From assembly GCA_944321885.1 (NCBI GenBank), contig CALUNB010000014.1, positions 1 through 49,855 on the forward strand: DNA of 49,855 bases, in the 5' to 3' direction. The stretch comes from an uncultured Bacteroidales bacterium (lineage in GTDB: Bacteria > Bacteroidota > Bacteroidia > Bacteroidales > P3). Positions 27,048 through 34,934 of the stretch are shown here, in pieces (the first letter of the stretch is position 1; each line of letters starts with the position of its first letter). The translations under genes and the position numbers were made by a program. A model generated the notes under the pieces. It was not told where the DNA came from, made no database searches, and worked only from the letters and a program-made list of their open reading frames with translations.

Positions 27048-28745
27048 TCAGAATCCCTGTTCTTCCAGACGGTAAGCTTCCTCTTCCTCCTTGCTCAGGG
27101 TCCGTTTCCCGTTATAGCGTTCCTCCTCTTCGTTCTGGTCGTATTTGACGCGCACGCTCGGGAGCCCTTCGCTATCGTATTTGATCCAAGTCCCGACTCG
27201 TTTTCCCATCCGGTAGAAACCCTCTTCGGCCAGTTTCCCTTCTTCGTTGAAATATTGGTGGAGCCCGTCTTCCACGCCTTCGACATAACGGCCTTGGAAG
27301 GAAAGTTTAGCCGATTTCCCTTTCCCGGGCCAGTATGATTTCCAAATGCCGGTCCGTTCCCCGCCGGAGTAATTCCCTTCCACTTTTTCCCCGTTTTGGT
27401 AATATTCCCAGGGGCCTTCTTCCAATCCTTCCACGTAGGACCCTTTGGCTACGACGCGGGCGCTGTCGTCGTATTCCACGCTCGGGCCGTCCAAAAGACC
27501 TTGGTAGTACTCTTGTTCCAGGCGGGTGGAACCATCGGGGTAGTACCAGACCCAAAGGCCTTCGGGTTTCCCGTTCCGGTATTGGCCTTCCTGTTCCAAG
27601 CTTCCGTCGGGGAAAAAGAATTTCCAGTTGCCCGACTTTCTCCCTTTGTAGTATTGTCCGCTGCAACGGATTTTGCCATCGGGATAGTACTCCTTCCAAT
27701 CGTCCTGGATGTTGCCGGCCTCATCTACATTGCTGCTGCTGACCATTTCCCCGTCCTTGAAGAAAATACCCCGGATAACTTTGCCCGTCAGGCTGTCGTA
27801 TTGGTGGCAGAGCCCTTCCGGTTTCCCGTTCTTGTACCCCACCCTGAATTTGGGCATCCCGTTGGCGTAGTATTCGGTGTGGACGCTCAGTTCGGCAAGT
27901 TCGGGGGCTTCTTCCTGTAAGACACCCATGACGTATTTTTCCAGGAGAACCAGGTTCCCGAGACTGTCGTAGGTTTTGTAGTACCCGTTTTTCAGGTCGT
28001 CCGTGTAAGTGCATTCCCAGCGTGGCGAACCGTTCTCGTAGAAGTCTTTCCACAATCCTTGCCTGCGTCCGGCCTGGTCCCGCATATTGGCTTCCTCATG
28101 GAAGACTACCAAGCCGTTCTGGAAGAAGCGGAAGGAGCAGGCATCCCCGTATTCGTTGTATTTTTTGTCGAAACCGTTTTCCCGGCCTTGGGAGAACCGG
28201 GTCGTGCGGAACACTTTTCCCAAGGTGTCGGTGGTGACGCGCAAACCTTGCAAAGTGTCGTTCCGATACTCTTCCGTTACGATGCGGTCCGTGTAGAAGT
28301 AACGGCTCGTTCCGTTTTTCTTGTTTTGATGGTACGTGATTTGGGAAGAGATGTTCCCGTTCTCGAAAAAGGTCCAGACACCTTCCAACTGGAGGTTCAC
28401 CCGGGCACCTTGCGAGACCAATTTCCCGTCGGGCGCGTAGTTTTTCCAAACCCCTTCCGGCTGGCCCGCTACCCAATAGCCTTCGGAGGAAACTTGCCCG
28501 TTGTCGTAAAAGAATTGCTTGAACCCGGCACCGGGAATGGCCGAGTCCTGGACTACGGGCAGGTGGAAAGAAGCCTTGGAAACCGGTCGGACAAGGCTGT
28601 CTGCGGGATGTCCGGACAAGGTTTCTGTTTCCCGTTCCGTCCGGGATACGGAGTCGGACAGGACGGTTCCCGCTTGGGCAGGACCCGGAAAGGACAGGCA
28701 TCCTAAAAGAAGGCCATGGAGAAAAGGGAGGAGCAGCGGCTTCAT
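27048..28745 (-). CDS. Exported MORN-type repeat protein (YwqK/MORN_2 family)
   Basis: The 565-residue protein has a signal peptide (MKPLLLPFLHGLLLGCLSFPGPAQA). From about residue 80 it is built of 14 or more repeats of the pattern G-x-W-x-x-Y-x-x-(D/N)-G, e.g. EGVWKNYAPDGKL, SGNWKFFFPDGSL, EGLWVWYYPDGST. These are MORN_2 repeats, which form an elongated beta-meander. Proteins of this kind are often labelled YwqK-family antitoxins, without evidence of a toxin here. The C-terminus is a highly charged tail (EEEERYNGK, SKEEEEAYRLEEQGF). ATG 28745 lies 11 bases behind the nadA stop, so it is the second gene of a nadA operon. The frame is open upstream to 29324, but that is antisense-like nadA shadow. 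Confidence 0.85.
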   Translation of the reverse strand: MKPLLLPFLHGLLLGCLSFPGPAQAGTVLSDSVSRTERETETLSGHPADSLVRPVSKASFHLPVVQDSAIPGAGFKQFFYDNGQVSSEGYWVAGQPEGVWKNYAPDGKLVSQGARVNLQLEGVWTFFENGNISSQITYHQNKKNGTSRYFYTDRIVTEEYRNDTLQGLRVTTDTLGKVFRTTRFSQGRENGFDKKYNEYGDACSFRFFQNGLVVFHEEANMRDQAGRRQGLWKDFYENGSPRWECTYTDDLKNGYYKTYDSLGNLVLLEKYVMGVLQEEAPELAELSVHTEYYANGMPKFRVGYKNGKPEGLCHQYDSLTGKVIRGIFFKDGEMVSSSNVDEAGNIQDDWKEYYPDGKIRCSGQYYKGRKSGNWKFFFPDGSLEQEGQYRNGKPEGLWVWYYPDGSTRLEQEYYQGLLDGPSVEYDDSARVVAKGSYVEGLEEGPWEYYQNGEKVEGNYSGGERTGIWKSYWPGKGKSAKLSFQGRYVEGVEDGLHQYFNEEGKLAEEGFYRMGKRVGTWIKYDSEGLPSVRVKYDQNEEEERYNGKRTLSKEEEEAYRLEEQGF

Positions 28746-28756
28746 GGCTTTGGGGA

Positions 28757-29674
28757 TCAACTCAGGCGGAGCATGGCCTCGATAGGTTTGCGGGCCTGTT
28801 CGATGGTTTCGGGGTCGAGGATGATTTCCGGGCTTTCGTCTCTCAGGCAACGGTAGAGCTTTTCCATGGTGTTCAGTTTCATGTACGGGCAGTCGTTGCA
28901 GGCGCAAGTCTCGTCGTTGGAAGCCACGATGAAATGCTTTTGCGGGCAGAGTTTCTGCATTTGGTGCAGGATGCCGGTTTCGGTGGCCACGATGTATTCT
29001 TGGGCCGGATCCTGGGTGATGAAATTGAGCATGGCGGCCGTGGAACCGATGAAATCGGCGATTTCCAAGACGGCGGCATTGCATTCGGGATGGGCTATGA
29101 CTTTGGCGTGAGGCTTGGAAATCTTCAGTTTGAGGACTTTTTCCGCGTTCAGGATATCGTGGATTTGGCAACTTCCCGGCCAAAGCTTCATTTGCCGGCC
29201 TGTTTGCCGGTTGATGTAGGCACCGAGGTTTTTGTCGGGGACGAACAGTATCTTTTCGTCTTTGGGAAAACTTTCTATGATTTTCAAAGCGTTGCCTGAT
29301 GTGCAGATGATATCCGAGAGGCATTTCACCTTGGCGGAACAGTTGACGTAGGAAACCACCTTGTATCCAGGCAGTTCCTGTTTCATTCTGGCCAATTCAC
29401 CGGCGTCGCAGGCATCGGCCAAGGAACATCCGGCGGAGATGTCGGGCAACAGGACTTTCCGTCCGGGATTGAGAATCTTGGCGGTTTCGGCCATGAAGTG
29501 GACCCCGGCGAACACGATGATGTCGGCTGTGGTTTCCACGGCCTTACGTGCCAAAGCAAGGCTGTCGCCGATGTAGTCGGCGGCTTCCTGGATTTCGGGT
29601 ATCTGGTAGTAGTGTGCCAGGAGGACTGCGTTCTTTTCTTTTTTCAGTTTCGCGATTTCTGCTGCAAAGTCCAT
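28757..29674 (-). CDS. nadA: Quinolinate synthase NadA
   Basis: NadA condenses iminoaspartate with dihydroxyacetone phosphate to quinolinate for NAD synthesis, using an oxygen-labile 4Fe-4S cluster. The 305-residue protein starts MDFAAEIAKLKKEKNAVLLA at ATG 29674 and shows HYYQIPEIQEAADYIGDSL, FAGVHFMAETAKIL, PDKNLGAYI, AHPECNAAV and CACNDCPYMKLNTMEKL. Conserved Cys sit in the YVNCSAKVKC, HPEC and CACNDC segments, consistent with the three cluster ligands. The frame stays open upstream to 29917, but that part contains the promoter. No nadB or nadC is adjacent. A MORN-repeat gene is co-transcribed behind it. Confidence 0.96.
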   Translation of the reverse strand: MDFAAEIAKLKKEKNAVLLAHYYQIPEIQEAADYIGDSLALARKAVETTADIIVFAGVHFMAETAKILNPGRKVLLPDISAGCSLADACDAGELARMKQELPGYKVVSYVNCSAKVKCLSDIICTSGNALKIIESFPKDEKILFVPDKNLGAYINRQTGRQMKLWPGSCQIHDILNAEKVLKLKISKPHAKVIAHPECNAAVLEIADFIGSTAAMLNFITQDPAQEYIVATETGILHQMQKLCPQKHFIVASNDETCACNDCPYMKLNTMEKLYRCLRDESPEIILDPETIEQARKPIEAMLRLS

Positions 29675-29763
29675 ATTCTCAGGGTTTAAGTATGGTATGG
29701 GACAAGGTTGTGTCCCGTTCATGCGAGAGGAATGTCCTGATTCGGAAGTCAGGAAAACGATAG

Positions 29764-29771
29764 CAAATATA
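29764..29771 (-). promoter_or_regulatory. -7 box of nadA
   Basis: On the minus strand TATATTTG fits TAnnTTTG; the leader to ATG 29674 is about 80 bases. Immediately upstream (29771-29790) lies AAGAATCTGTTTAAAATTTT, nearly the left terminal repeat of the elements at 7850 and 26741, without the rest of the element. Confidence 0.55.
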
Positions 29772-29876
29772 AGAATCTGTTTAAAATTTTCCGAGATTTT
29801 TGGCTTTTGTACGAGCGTCCGGGGCCTGGTTCCTGGATTTGCAGGGTTGCTTCGGCCGGCCAATCCAAAAAAACTG

Positions 29877-29884
29877 TAAATTTG
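29877..29884 (+). promoter_or_regulatory. -7 box of the coiled-coil lipoprotein gene
   Basis: TAAATTTG within TGTAAATTTGCAA, identical over 13 bases to the box in front of prfB. The leader to ATG 30056 would be about 165 bases. In the divergent gap 29675-30055 I see only this box, the nadA box, the solo repeat end and the 25-base element. Confidence 0.5.
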
Positions 29885-29960
29885 CAAAATGAGCGGACTG
29901 GTTACCGGAACGGTCACGAAGGGGGCGTTTTCACGTTCTACGGCTCGATGGCAACGAAGA

Positions 29961-29985
29961 GGATTGTCCGTTATGACACACCGCC
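29961..29985 (+). repeat. 25-base leader element, copy 2
   Basis: The element begins GGATTGTCCG and ends TGACACACCGCC. It differs from 12665-12689 only at position 7 (T for C) and stands 76 bases behind its TAAATTTG box. Confidence 0.7.
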
Positions 29986-30055
29986 TCGATTGAAAGGTTG
30001 CAGGCCGGGCCGGTAGCAGGAAGGTTCAAAGTGAAAAAATAAAAAATACACGATT

Positions 30056-31048
30056 ATGGCAATCAAACGCAACTTCGTTCTTACGGCGGCCCTCCTTTGC
30101 GGGCTGTTGTTGATGGCAAGCTCTTGCAAGACACCCCGTGTCAAGAGATTGGAGGCGGAAAATGCAAAATTGCAAAACGACATCCTGAAATCCGATTCGG
30201 TGCAAATCCAGTTCATGAACGCTTATGCCGAAATCGAGGCCAACCTCACTGAAATCAAGTTGAGGGAGAAGATGATCAATGAAAGCAGCTACGATGCGGA
30301 AATGAATGCCGATATCCAGCAACGGATTATCAACGACATTGTGGAAATCGGCAAGTTGATGGAGTCCAACCGCCAGAAGCTCCAGGACATGGAAAGCTTG
30401 CGTCGCCAGCTTAATGCGGCCCGGCGTTCCAATAAGGTGCTGACAGCGGAAAACGAAGTCTTGAAGAAGGGGGTGGATCCCGAACTCCAGCAGCGGAACG
30501 AGGAATTGGAGGCCGAAAATGCCCGTCTTGCCGAGCTGAACCAAAGCTTGGAAGAGACCATTTCGCGTTTGAAGGTCCAATTGAGCGAGAGCGAGGCCCG
30601 TATCGAAAGTTTGCAGGAGGAACTTTCGCTCTTGAAAGAGGCTTATGCGGCTTTGCAGGTTGTGAACGATTCCTTGCAGCGCAACGAGCAAAACTATCTG
30701 GCCCAGATTGCTTCGCGTGACCACCGGATTTCGGATTTGTCGAGCAAGTTGAGCGCGAGCCAGTCGGTTTATTACATGGTGGGTAATAGCAAAACCTTGA
30801 AGGCGAAGAATATCGTTGTCAGGAACGAGTTGAATCCGAATCTGAGTCTCCGCCACATGAACGAAGTGGAAGACTATATGGAGTTGACTGTGATTGAGAC
30901 CAAGTCCCCGAAAGCGGAACTCTTGTCGAACCATCCTTCCAGCAGCTACACGATTAACACGCGCGACAAGAAGAATGTGAAGATTGAAATCAAGAACCCG
31001 CAGGCTTTCTGGAGTACGACCAAGGTTTGTGTGATCCAGATAAAATAA
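30056..31048 (+). CDS. Coiled-coil lipoprotein
   Basis: The 330-residue protein has a lipoprotein signal ending LLMASSC (Cys24). From about residue 30 to 235 it is a nearly unbroken coiled coil (RLEAENAKLQND, EELEAENARLAELNQSLEE, RIESLQEELSLLKEAYAAL). A globular C-terminal domain of about 90 residues starts YYMVGNSKTLKAKNIV and ends FWSTTKVCVIQIK. This layout, known from Bacteroidota cell-envelope proteins, suggests a periplasmic rod tethered to the outer membrane. I cannot name a function. Monocistronic; its leader carries an element shared with prfB. Confidence 0.78.
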   Translation: MAIKRNFVLTAALLCGLLLMASSCKTPRVKRLEAENAKLQNDILKSDSVQIQFMNAYAEIEANLTEIKLREKMINESSYDAEMNADIQQRIINDIVEIGKLMESNRQKLQDMESLRRQLNAARRSNKVLTAENEVLKKGVDPELQQRNEELEAENARLAELNQSLEETISRLKVQLSESEARIESLQEELSLLKEAYAALQVVNDSLQRNEQNYLAQIASRDHRISDLSSKLSASQSVYYMVGNSKTLKAKNIVVRNELNPNLSLRHMNEVEDYMELTVIETKSPKAELLSNHPSSSYTINTRDKKNVKIEIKNPQAFWSTTKVCVIQIK

Positions 31049-31312
31049 CAGGGTTCCGGAGTTCGGGACCCGGAGGTAACGAAGCTCCCCTTGTTTGGAA
31101 TCTGCCGAGGTGCAGCCAGGTTCCGGCGAAGCCAGAATGCTCCGTTATGGCATGCTATCTTTTGGGGCAGGATTGCGTTTTCCCCTGTGTTTTTACTTGG
31201 GGTCGGGAAAAACGCCGTCCTGCCCTTTCTTTTTATCGCGGATTTATCCTTGAGTTTGCTTGGGGTTTGTTCGTGAAAAGTTTCTGGATTCTTCCGGATT
31301 GGATTCTTTTTC

Positions 31313-31349
31313 CTATCTTTGAGGATTTATTTAAAACGTGCAAAGATAG
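31313..31349 (+). promoter_or_regulatory. Promoter of the acyl-CoA dehydrogenase operon within an inverted repeat
   Basis: TATCTTTG at 31314-31321 fits the -7 consensus. Nineteen bases on, CAAAGATAG (31341-31349) is the exact reverse complement of CTATCTTTG (31313-31321), so a second -7 box points the other way. Transcription rightward should start near 31328 and give a leader of about 85 bases. Apart from this I see nothing in 31049-31412. Confidence 0.6.
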
Positions 31350-31412
31350 TTTATGCGCCTGTCTCCTTGGGGCGGGGTCCTGAATGTTAATATAAACTCA
31401 AAAAGATAAGAA

Positions 31413-32552
31413 ATGGATTTTAGTCTCACAAAACAAGAAACTCTTTTCTTGCAGATGATCAGGGAGTTTGCAGAAAAGGAAGTGAAGCCTTTGGCTGCCG
31501 AAGTGGACGAACAGGAAAGGTTCCCCGAAGAAACGGTGGCCAAGATGGCCAAGCTGGGTATCATGGGAATTCCCATTCCCACCGAATACGGCGGCGCCGG
31601 TTCGACCAATCAGATGTACACGATGGCTGTGGAAGAATTGTCCCGCGTGTGCGCCACGACCGGGGTTATCGTTTCGGCCCATACTTCGTTGTGCTGCGCT
31701 CCGATTCTGGAACATGGCACGGAAGAACAAAAGAAGAAGTATCTTCCCAAGCTGGCTTCCGGGGAATGGATTGGTGCTTTCGGGCTTACCGAACCCAATG
31801 CCGGTACCGATGCCGCTTCGCAGCAGACCATGGCCGAAGAGGATGGTGACAGCTATATCTTGAATGGAACTAAAATCTTCATTACCAACGCGGCTTATGC
31901 CCATGTGTTCATCGTGTTCGCCATGACCGACAAATCGCAAGGTGTGAAGGGCATTACCGCTTTCATCGTGGAAAAGGGCATGCCCGGATTCAGCATCGGC
32001 AAGAAGGAATTGAAGATGGGTATCCGTGGTTCGGCCACCAGCGAGTTGATTTTTGAAAACGTGCGTGTTCCGAAAGAAAACATGTTGGGCAAATTAGGCG
32101 GAGGTTTCGCTGTTGCCATGAAGACCTTGGACGGTGGTCGTATCGGTATCGCTTCCCAGGCTCTCGGTATCGCCCAAGGAGCCATGGACGAAACGGTGAA
32201 GTATACCAAGGAACGCAAGCAGTTCGGCAAACCTCTTTCCAAGTTCCAGAATACCCAGTTCCAGATGGCCGACTTGGAAACCAAGGTGCAGGCTGCCCGT
32301 CTGTTGGTCCGCAGCGCGGCCTACAAGAAGGACATGAAGCTTCCTTATTCGGCGGATGCCGCCATGGCCAAGTTGTTTGCTGCTGAAACGGCTATGGAAG
32401 TGACGACCAAGGCGGTTCAATTCCACGGCGGTTACGGTTACACCCGCGAATATCCGGTGGAACGCATGATGCGCGATGCCAAGATTACCGAAATCTACGA
32501 AGGTACTTCGGAAGTACAACGCATGGTGATTGCCGGCAAGTTGTTCAAATAG
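31413..32552 (+). CDS. Acyl-CoA dehydrogenase (short-chain, butyryl-CoA type)
   Basis: This FAD enzyme oxidises acyl-CoA or, run with ETF in anaerobes, reduces enoyl-CoA. The 379-residue protein shows the family landmarks FGLTEPNAGTDA (about residue 125), GIRGSATSELIFENV, FGKPLSKFQNTQFQMADL, and the C-terminal HGGYGYTREYPVERMMRD with IYEGTSE, where the Glu of YEGTSE is the catalytic base of short-chain members. etfB and etfA follow directly on the same strand, which supports a butyryl/crotonyl-CoA dehydrogenase-Etf system. No thiolase, crotonase or HBD gene is in view, so the pathway stays open. Confidence 0.94.
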   Translation: MDFSLTKQETLFLQMIREFAEKEVKPLAAEVDEQERFPEETVAKMAKLGIMGIPIPTEYGGAGSTNQMYTMAVEELSRVCATTGVIVSAHTSLCCAPILEHGTEEQKKKYLPKLASGEWIGAFGLTEPNAGTDAASQQTMAEEDGDSYILNGTKIFITNAAYAHVFIVFAMTDKSQGVKGITAFIVEKGMPGFSIGKKELKMGIRGSATSELIFENVRVPKENMLGKLGGGFAVAMKTLDGGRIGIASQALGIAQGAMDETVKYTKERKQFGKPLSKFQNTQFQMADLETKVQAARLLVRSAAYKKDMKLPYSADAAMAKLFAAETAMEVTTKAVQFHGGYGYTREYPVERMMRDAKITEIYEGTSEVQRMVIAGKLFK

Positions 32553-32645
32553 GATTGGGAAACCTGCTTTGGGCGGGAATCCTGAATCCGGGGGATGGAC
32601 GCGGTTTGGACCGGTTCCCCCGAAAACCATTAAAAAAAAGACACA

Positions 32646-33428
32646 ATGAACATAGTAGTTTGTATCAAACAAGTGCCGGACACAACCGAAATCAAGCTGG
32701 ATCCGGTAAAGGGAACCTTGATCCGGGATGGTGTTCCCAGTATCATGAACCCCGATGACAAAGGCGGTTTGGAATTCGCCTTGCAATTGAAGGACAAATA
32801 TGGCGCCCATGTGACGGTGATTACGATGGGACCTCCGCAGGCCGATGCCATCCTGCGCGAAGCTTTCGCCATGGGTGCGGATCGGGCTATCTTGTTGACG
32901 GACCGCAAGTTTGCCGGTGCTGATACCTTGGCTACCAGCCATGCTTTGTCGGCTGCGCTCCGCCAGATTCCTTACGACTTGATTATCACGGGACGCCAGG
33001 CTATCGACGGGGATACCGCACAGGTAGGCCCGGAGACCGCCGAATTGCTCGACCTGCCGCAGGTAAGCTATGTGGAAGGCGTGGAATTCGATGGCAAGAA
33101 GACCTTGAACGTGCGCAAGCAGACCGAAGAAGGTTACCAAATCTGGGAAGTGGAAATGCCTTGCCTTTTGACGGTGTTGGCTTCGGCCAACAAGGCCCGT
33201 TACATGTCGGTGAGCGGCATTGTGACCGCTTTCGACCGCGAAGTGGAAATCTGGTCTGCCGATGATGTGAAGGCCGACCCGACGACACTCGGTCTGAACG
33301 GTTCGCCCACCCGTGTGAAGAAGTCCTTTACCAAGGGTGCCAAGGTTGCCGGGAAGGTGTTCGAAGTGGATGCCGTTGAAGCTGCCGACTTGATTGTCAA
33401 GAAGCTCAAGGAAAAATACATCATTTAA
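32646..33428 (+). CDS. etfB: Electron transfer flavoprotein, beta subunit
   Basis: The 260-residue protein has the EtfB start MNIVVCIKQVPDTTEIKLD, the ADP-binding fold segment HVTVITMGPPQADAILREAFAMGADRAILL, and the signature TGRQAIDGDTAQVGPETAELL, followed by VEMPCLLTVLASANKARYM. With EtfA it carries electrons from the dehydrogenase encoded 93 bases upstream. Whether this pair is of the electron-bifurcating kind cannot be told by eye. Confidence 0.95.
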   Translation: MNIVVCIKQVPDTTEIKLDPVKGTLIRDGVPSIMNPDDKGGLEFALQLKDKYGAHVTVITMGPPQADAILREAFAMGADRAILLTDRKFAGADTLATSHALSAALRQIPYDLIITGRQAIDGDTAQVGPETAELLDLPQVSYVEGVEFDGKKTLNVRKQTEEGYQIWEVEMPCLLTVLASANKARYMSVSGIVTAFDREVEIWSADDVKADPTTLGLNGSPTRVKKSFTKGAKVAGKVFEVDAVEAADLIVKKLKEKYII

Positions 33429-33513
33429 CGCGTTCCGCCGCTTGCGGCTCCGGTTCGCAAGCGAGGCCTCGTGAAGGGGCTGGGGAGTGCAAAACCGTTT
33501 AAAGAGAGTAAAA

Positions 33514-34524
33514 ATGGATATTACAGCTTATAAAAACGTATTTGTCTTTGCCGAACAAAGGGAAGGCAAAGTGCAAAGTGTGGCCTTTGAGTTGCTGGGC
33601 AAGGCGCGTGATTTGGCCGATGCCCTCGGTCAGGAGGTTTGCGCCATATTGCTGGGCCACAATGTCGCCGGGGAAGCGAAGGAACTGATTGCCTATGGTG
33701 CCGACCGGGTTTTGGTAGTGGATGACAAGGATTTGGAATTGTATACGACCGAACCTTATACCCAGGCTATCGTTTCGATTGTGGAACAGAAGAAACCGGG
33801 TATCATCCTCTTGGGTGCCACCACGATTGGCCGTGACTTGGGCCCCCGTGTGTCGGCTCGTTTGAATACCGGTTTGACCGCCGACTGCACCAGCTTGGAC
33901 ATTGATGAGGAAAGCAAGCATTTGTTGATGACGCGTCCTGCTTTCGGGGGGAACTTGATGGCGACCATCATGTGTACCGAACACCGTCCCCAGATGAGTA
34001 CGGTGCGTCCGGGTGTGATGATGACCAAGCCCAAGGATGAAAACCGCAAGGGCGAAGTGGAAAATGTAACGGTGGACTTCGACCGTTCCAAATTCCGGGT
34101 AAAGGTGAAGGAAGTTGTCAAGGAGCAGAAGAACTTGGTGGATATTACCAAGGCGAAGATTCTGGTTTCGGGTGGTCGTGGCGTTGGCTGCAAGGAAGGT
34201 TTCGCCGAATTGCAGAAATTGGCCGATTGCGTGGGAGGCGAGGTTTCCTCTTCGCGCGCCATGGTGGATGCCGGAGTGATGGAGCATAACCGCCAGGTAG
34301 GACAGACGGGTAAGACCGTGCGTCCTGACATCTACTTCGCTTTCGGTATTTCGGGGGCCATCCAGCACTTGGCTGGGATGGAAGGTTCCGATTATATCAT
34401 TGCCGTGAACAAGGACAAGTATGCGCCTATCTTTGAAGTGGCCGACTTGGGTATTGTTTGCGACTTGAAGAAAGTGGTTCCGGCTTTGATCGACCGCTTG
34501 CAAAAAGAAATCAAGAAGGCTTAA
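33514..34524 (+). CDS. etfA: Electron transfer flavoprotein, alpha subunit
   Basis: The 336-residue protein has N-terminal VFVFAEQREGKVQSVAFELL and the C-terminal FAD domain with LVSGGRGVGCKEGF, SSRAMVDAGVMEHNRQVGQT and PDIYFAFGISGAIQHLAGM. It pairs with EtfB, 85 bases upstream. ATG 33514 is preferred; nine in-frame codons before it show no family character. It is the last gene of the three-gene operon, closed by the terminator at 34625-34650. Confidence 0.95.
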   Translation: MDITAYKNVFVFAEQREGKVQSVAFELLGKARDLADALGQEVCAILLGHNVAGEAKELIAYGADRVLVVDDKDLELYTTEPYTQAIVSIVEQKKPGIILLGATTIGRDLGPRVSARLNTGLTADCTSLDIDEESKHLLMTRPAFGGNLMATIMCTEHRPQMSTVRPGVMMTKPKDENRKGEVENVTVDFDRSKFRVKVKEVVKEQKNLVDITKAKILVSGGRGVGCKEGFAELQKLADCVGGEVSSSRAMVDAGVMEHNRQVGQTGKTVRPDIYFAFGISGAIQHLAGMEGSDYIIAVNKDKYAPIFEVADLGIVCDLKKVVPALIDRLQKEIKKA

Positions 34525-34624
34525 GGTCCCTTTCGATCGACCAAGCGCGGAACAAGTTTGCTTGTCCTGTTTGCAGGGTGTACGAGACCTTGACGGAGGC
34601 TTTCCGTGTGAACGGAGCTTTCGG

Positions 34625-34650
34625 AAAGGGTGTCCGTACACCCCTTTTTT
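34625..34650 (+). terminator. Terminator of the dehydrogenase-etf operon
   Basis: AAAGGGTGT pairs with ACACCCCTTT (one bulged C) around CCGT and is followed by a run of six T. The rest of the 410-base gap 34525-34934 holds only a poor -7-like TAATATTG at 34850-34857. Confidence 0.85.
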
Positions 34651-34934
34651 ATAACTTACCGGGTGGTTTCTGCGGTTTTGGTGTGGATTCGGTTGGGGGT
34701 TGAACCGGGCTTGCGTTTCCGTTGTATGGAAATTGAACTAATTGGTAATTAAGGAATAAACAATATGTGCTGAGGTAAAATATCGCGGTTTCCCTTGTTT
34801 GCGGTAGTCAATAGAGCGCAAGGGAGGGGACGCTTGTTTGAAAAATTCCTAATATTGGAAATGTTTCGAGTTTGGCAGTTTGGCGGAAAGGAATATTTGG
34901 CAGGAAGAAATAAATGTAGATAAAAAGGCATACG

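Noticed and set aside
27048..28745. Antitoxin of a toxin-antitoxin pair, as the YwqK family label would suggest
   Set aside because: No toxin-like gene is adjacent; the protein has a secretion signal and is co-transcribed with nadA, so the label is not supported here.
27048..29324. 758-residue version of the MORN protein
   Set aside because: The extra N-terminal part is out-of-frame nadA sequence. A proper signal peptide starts at 28745, just behind the nadA stop.
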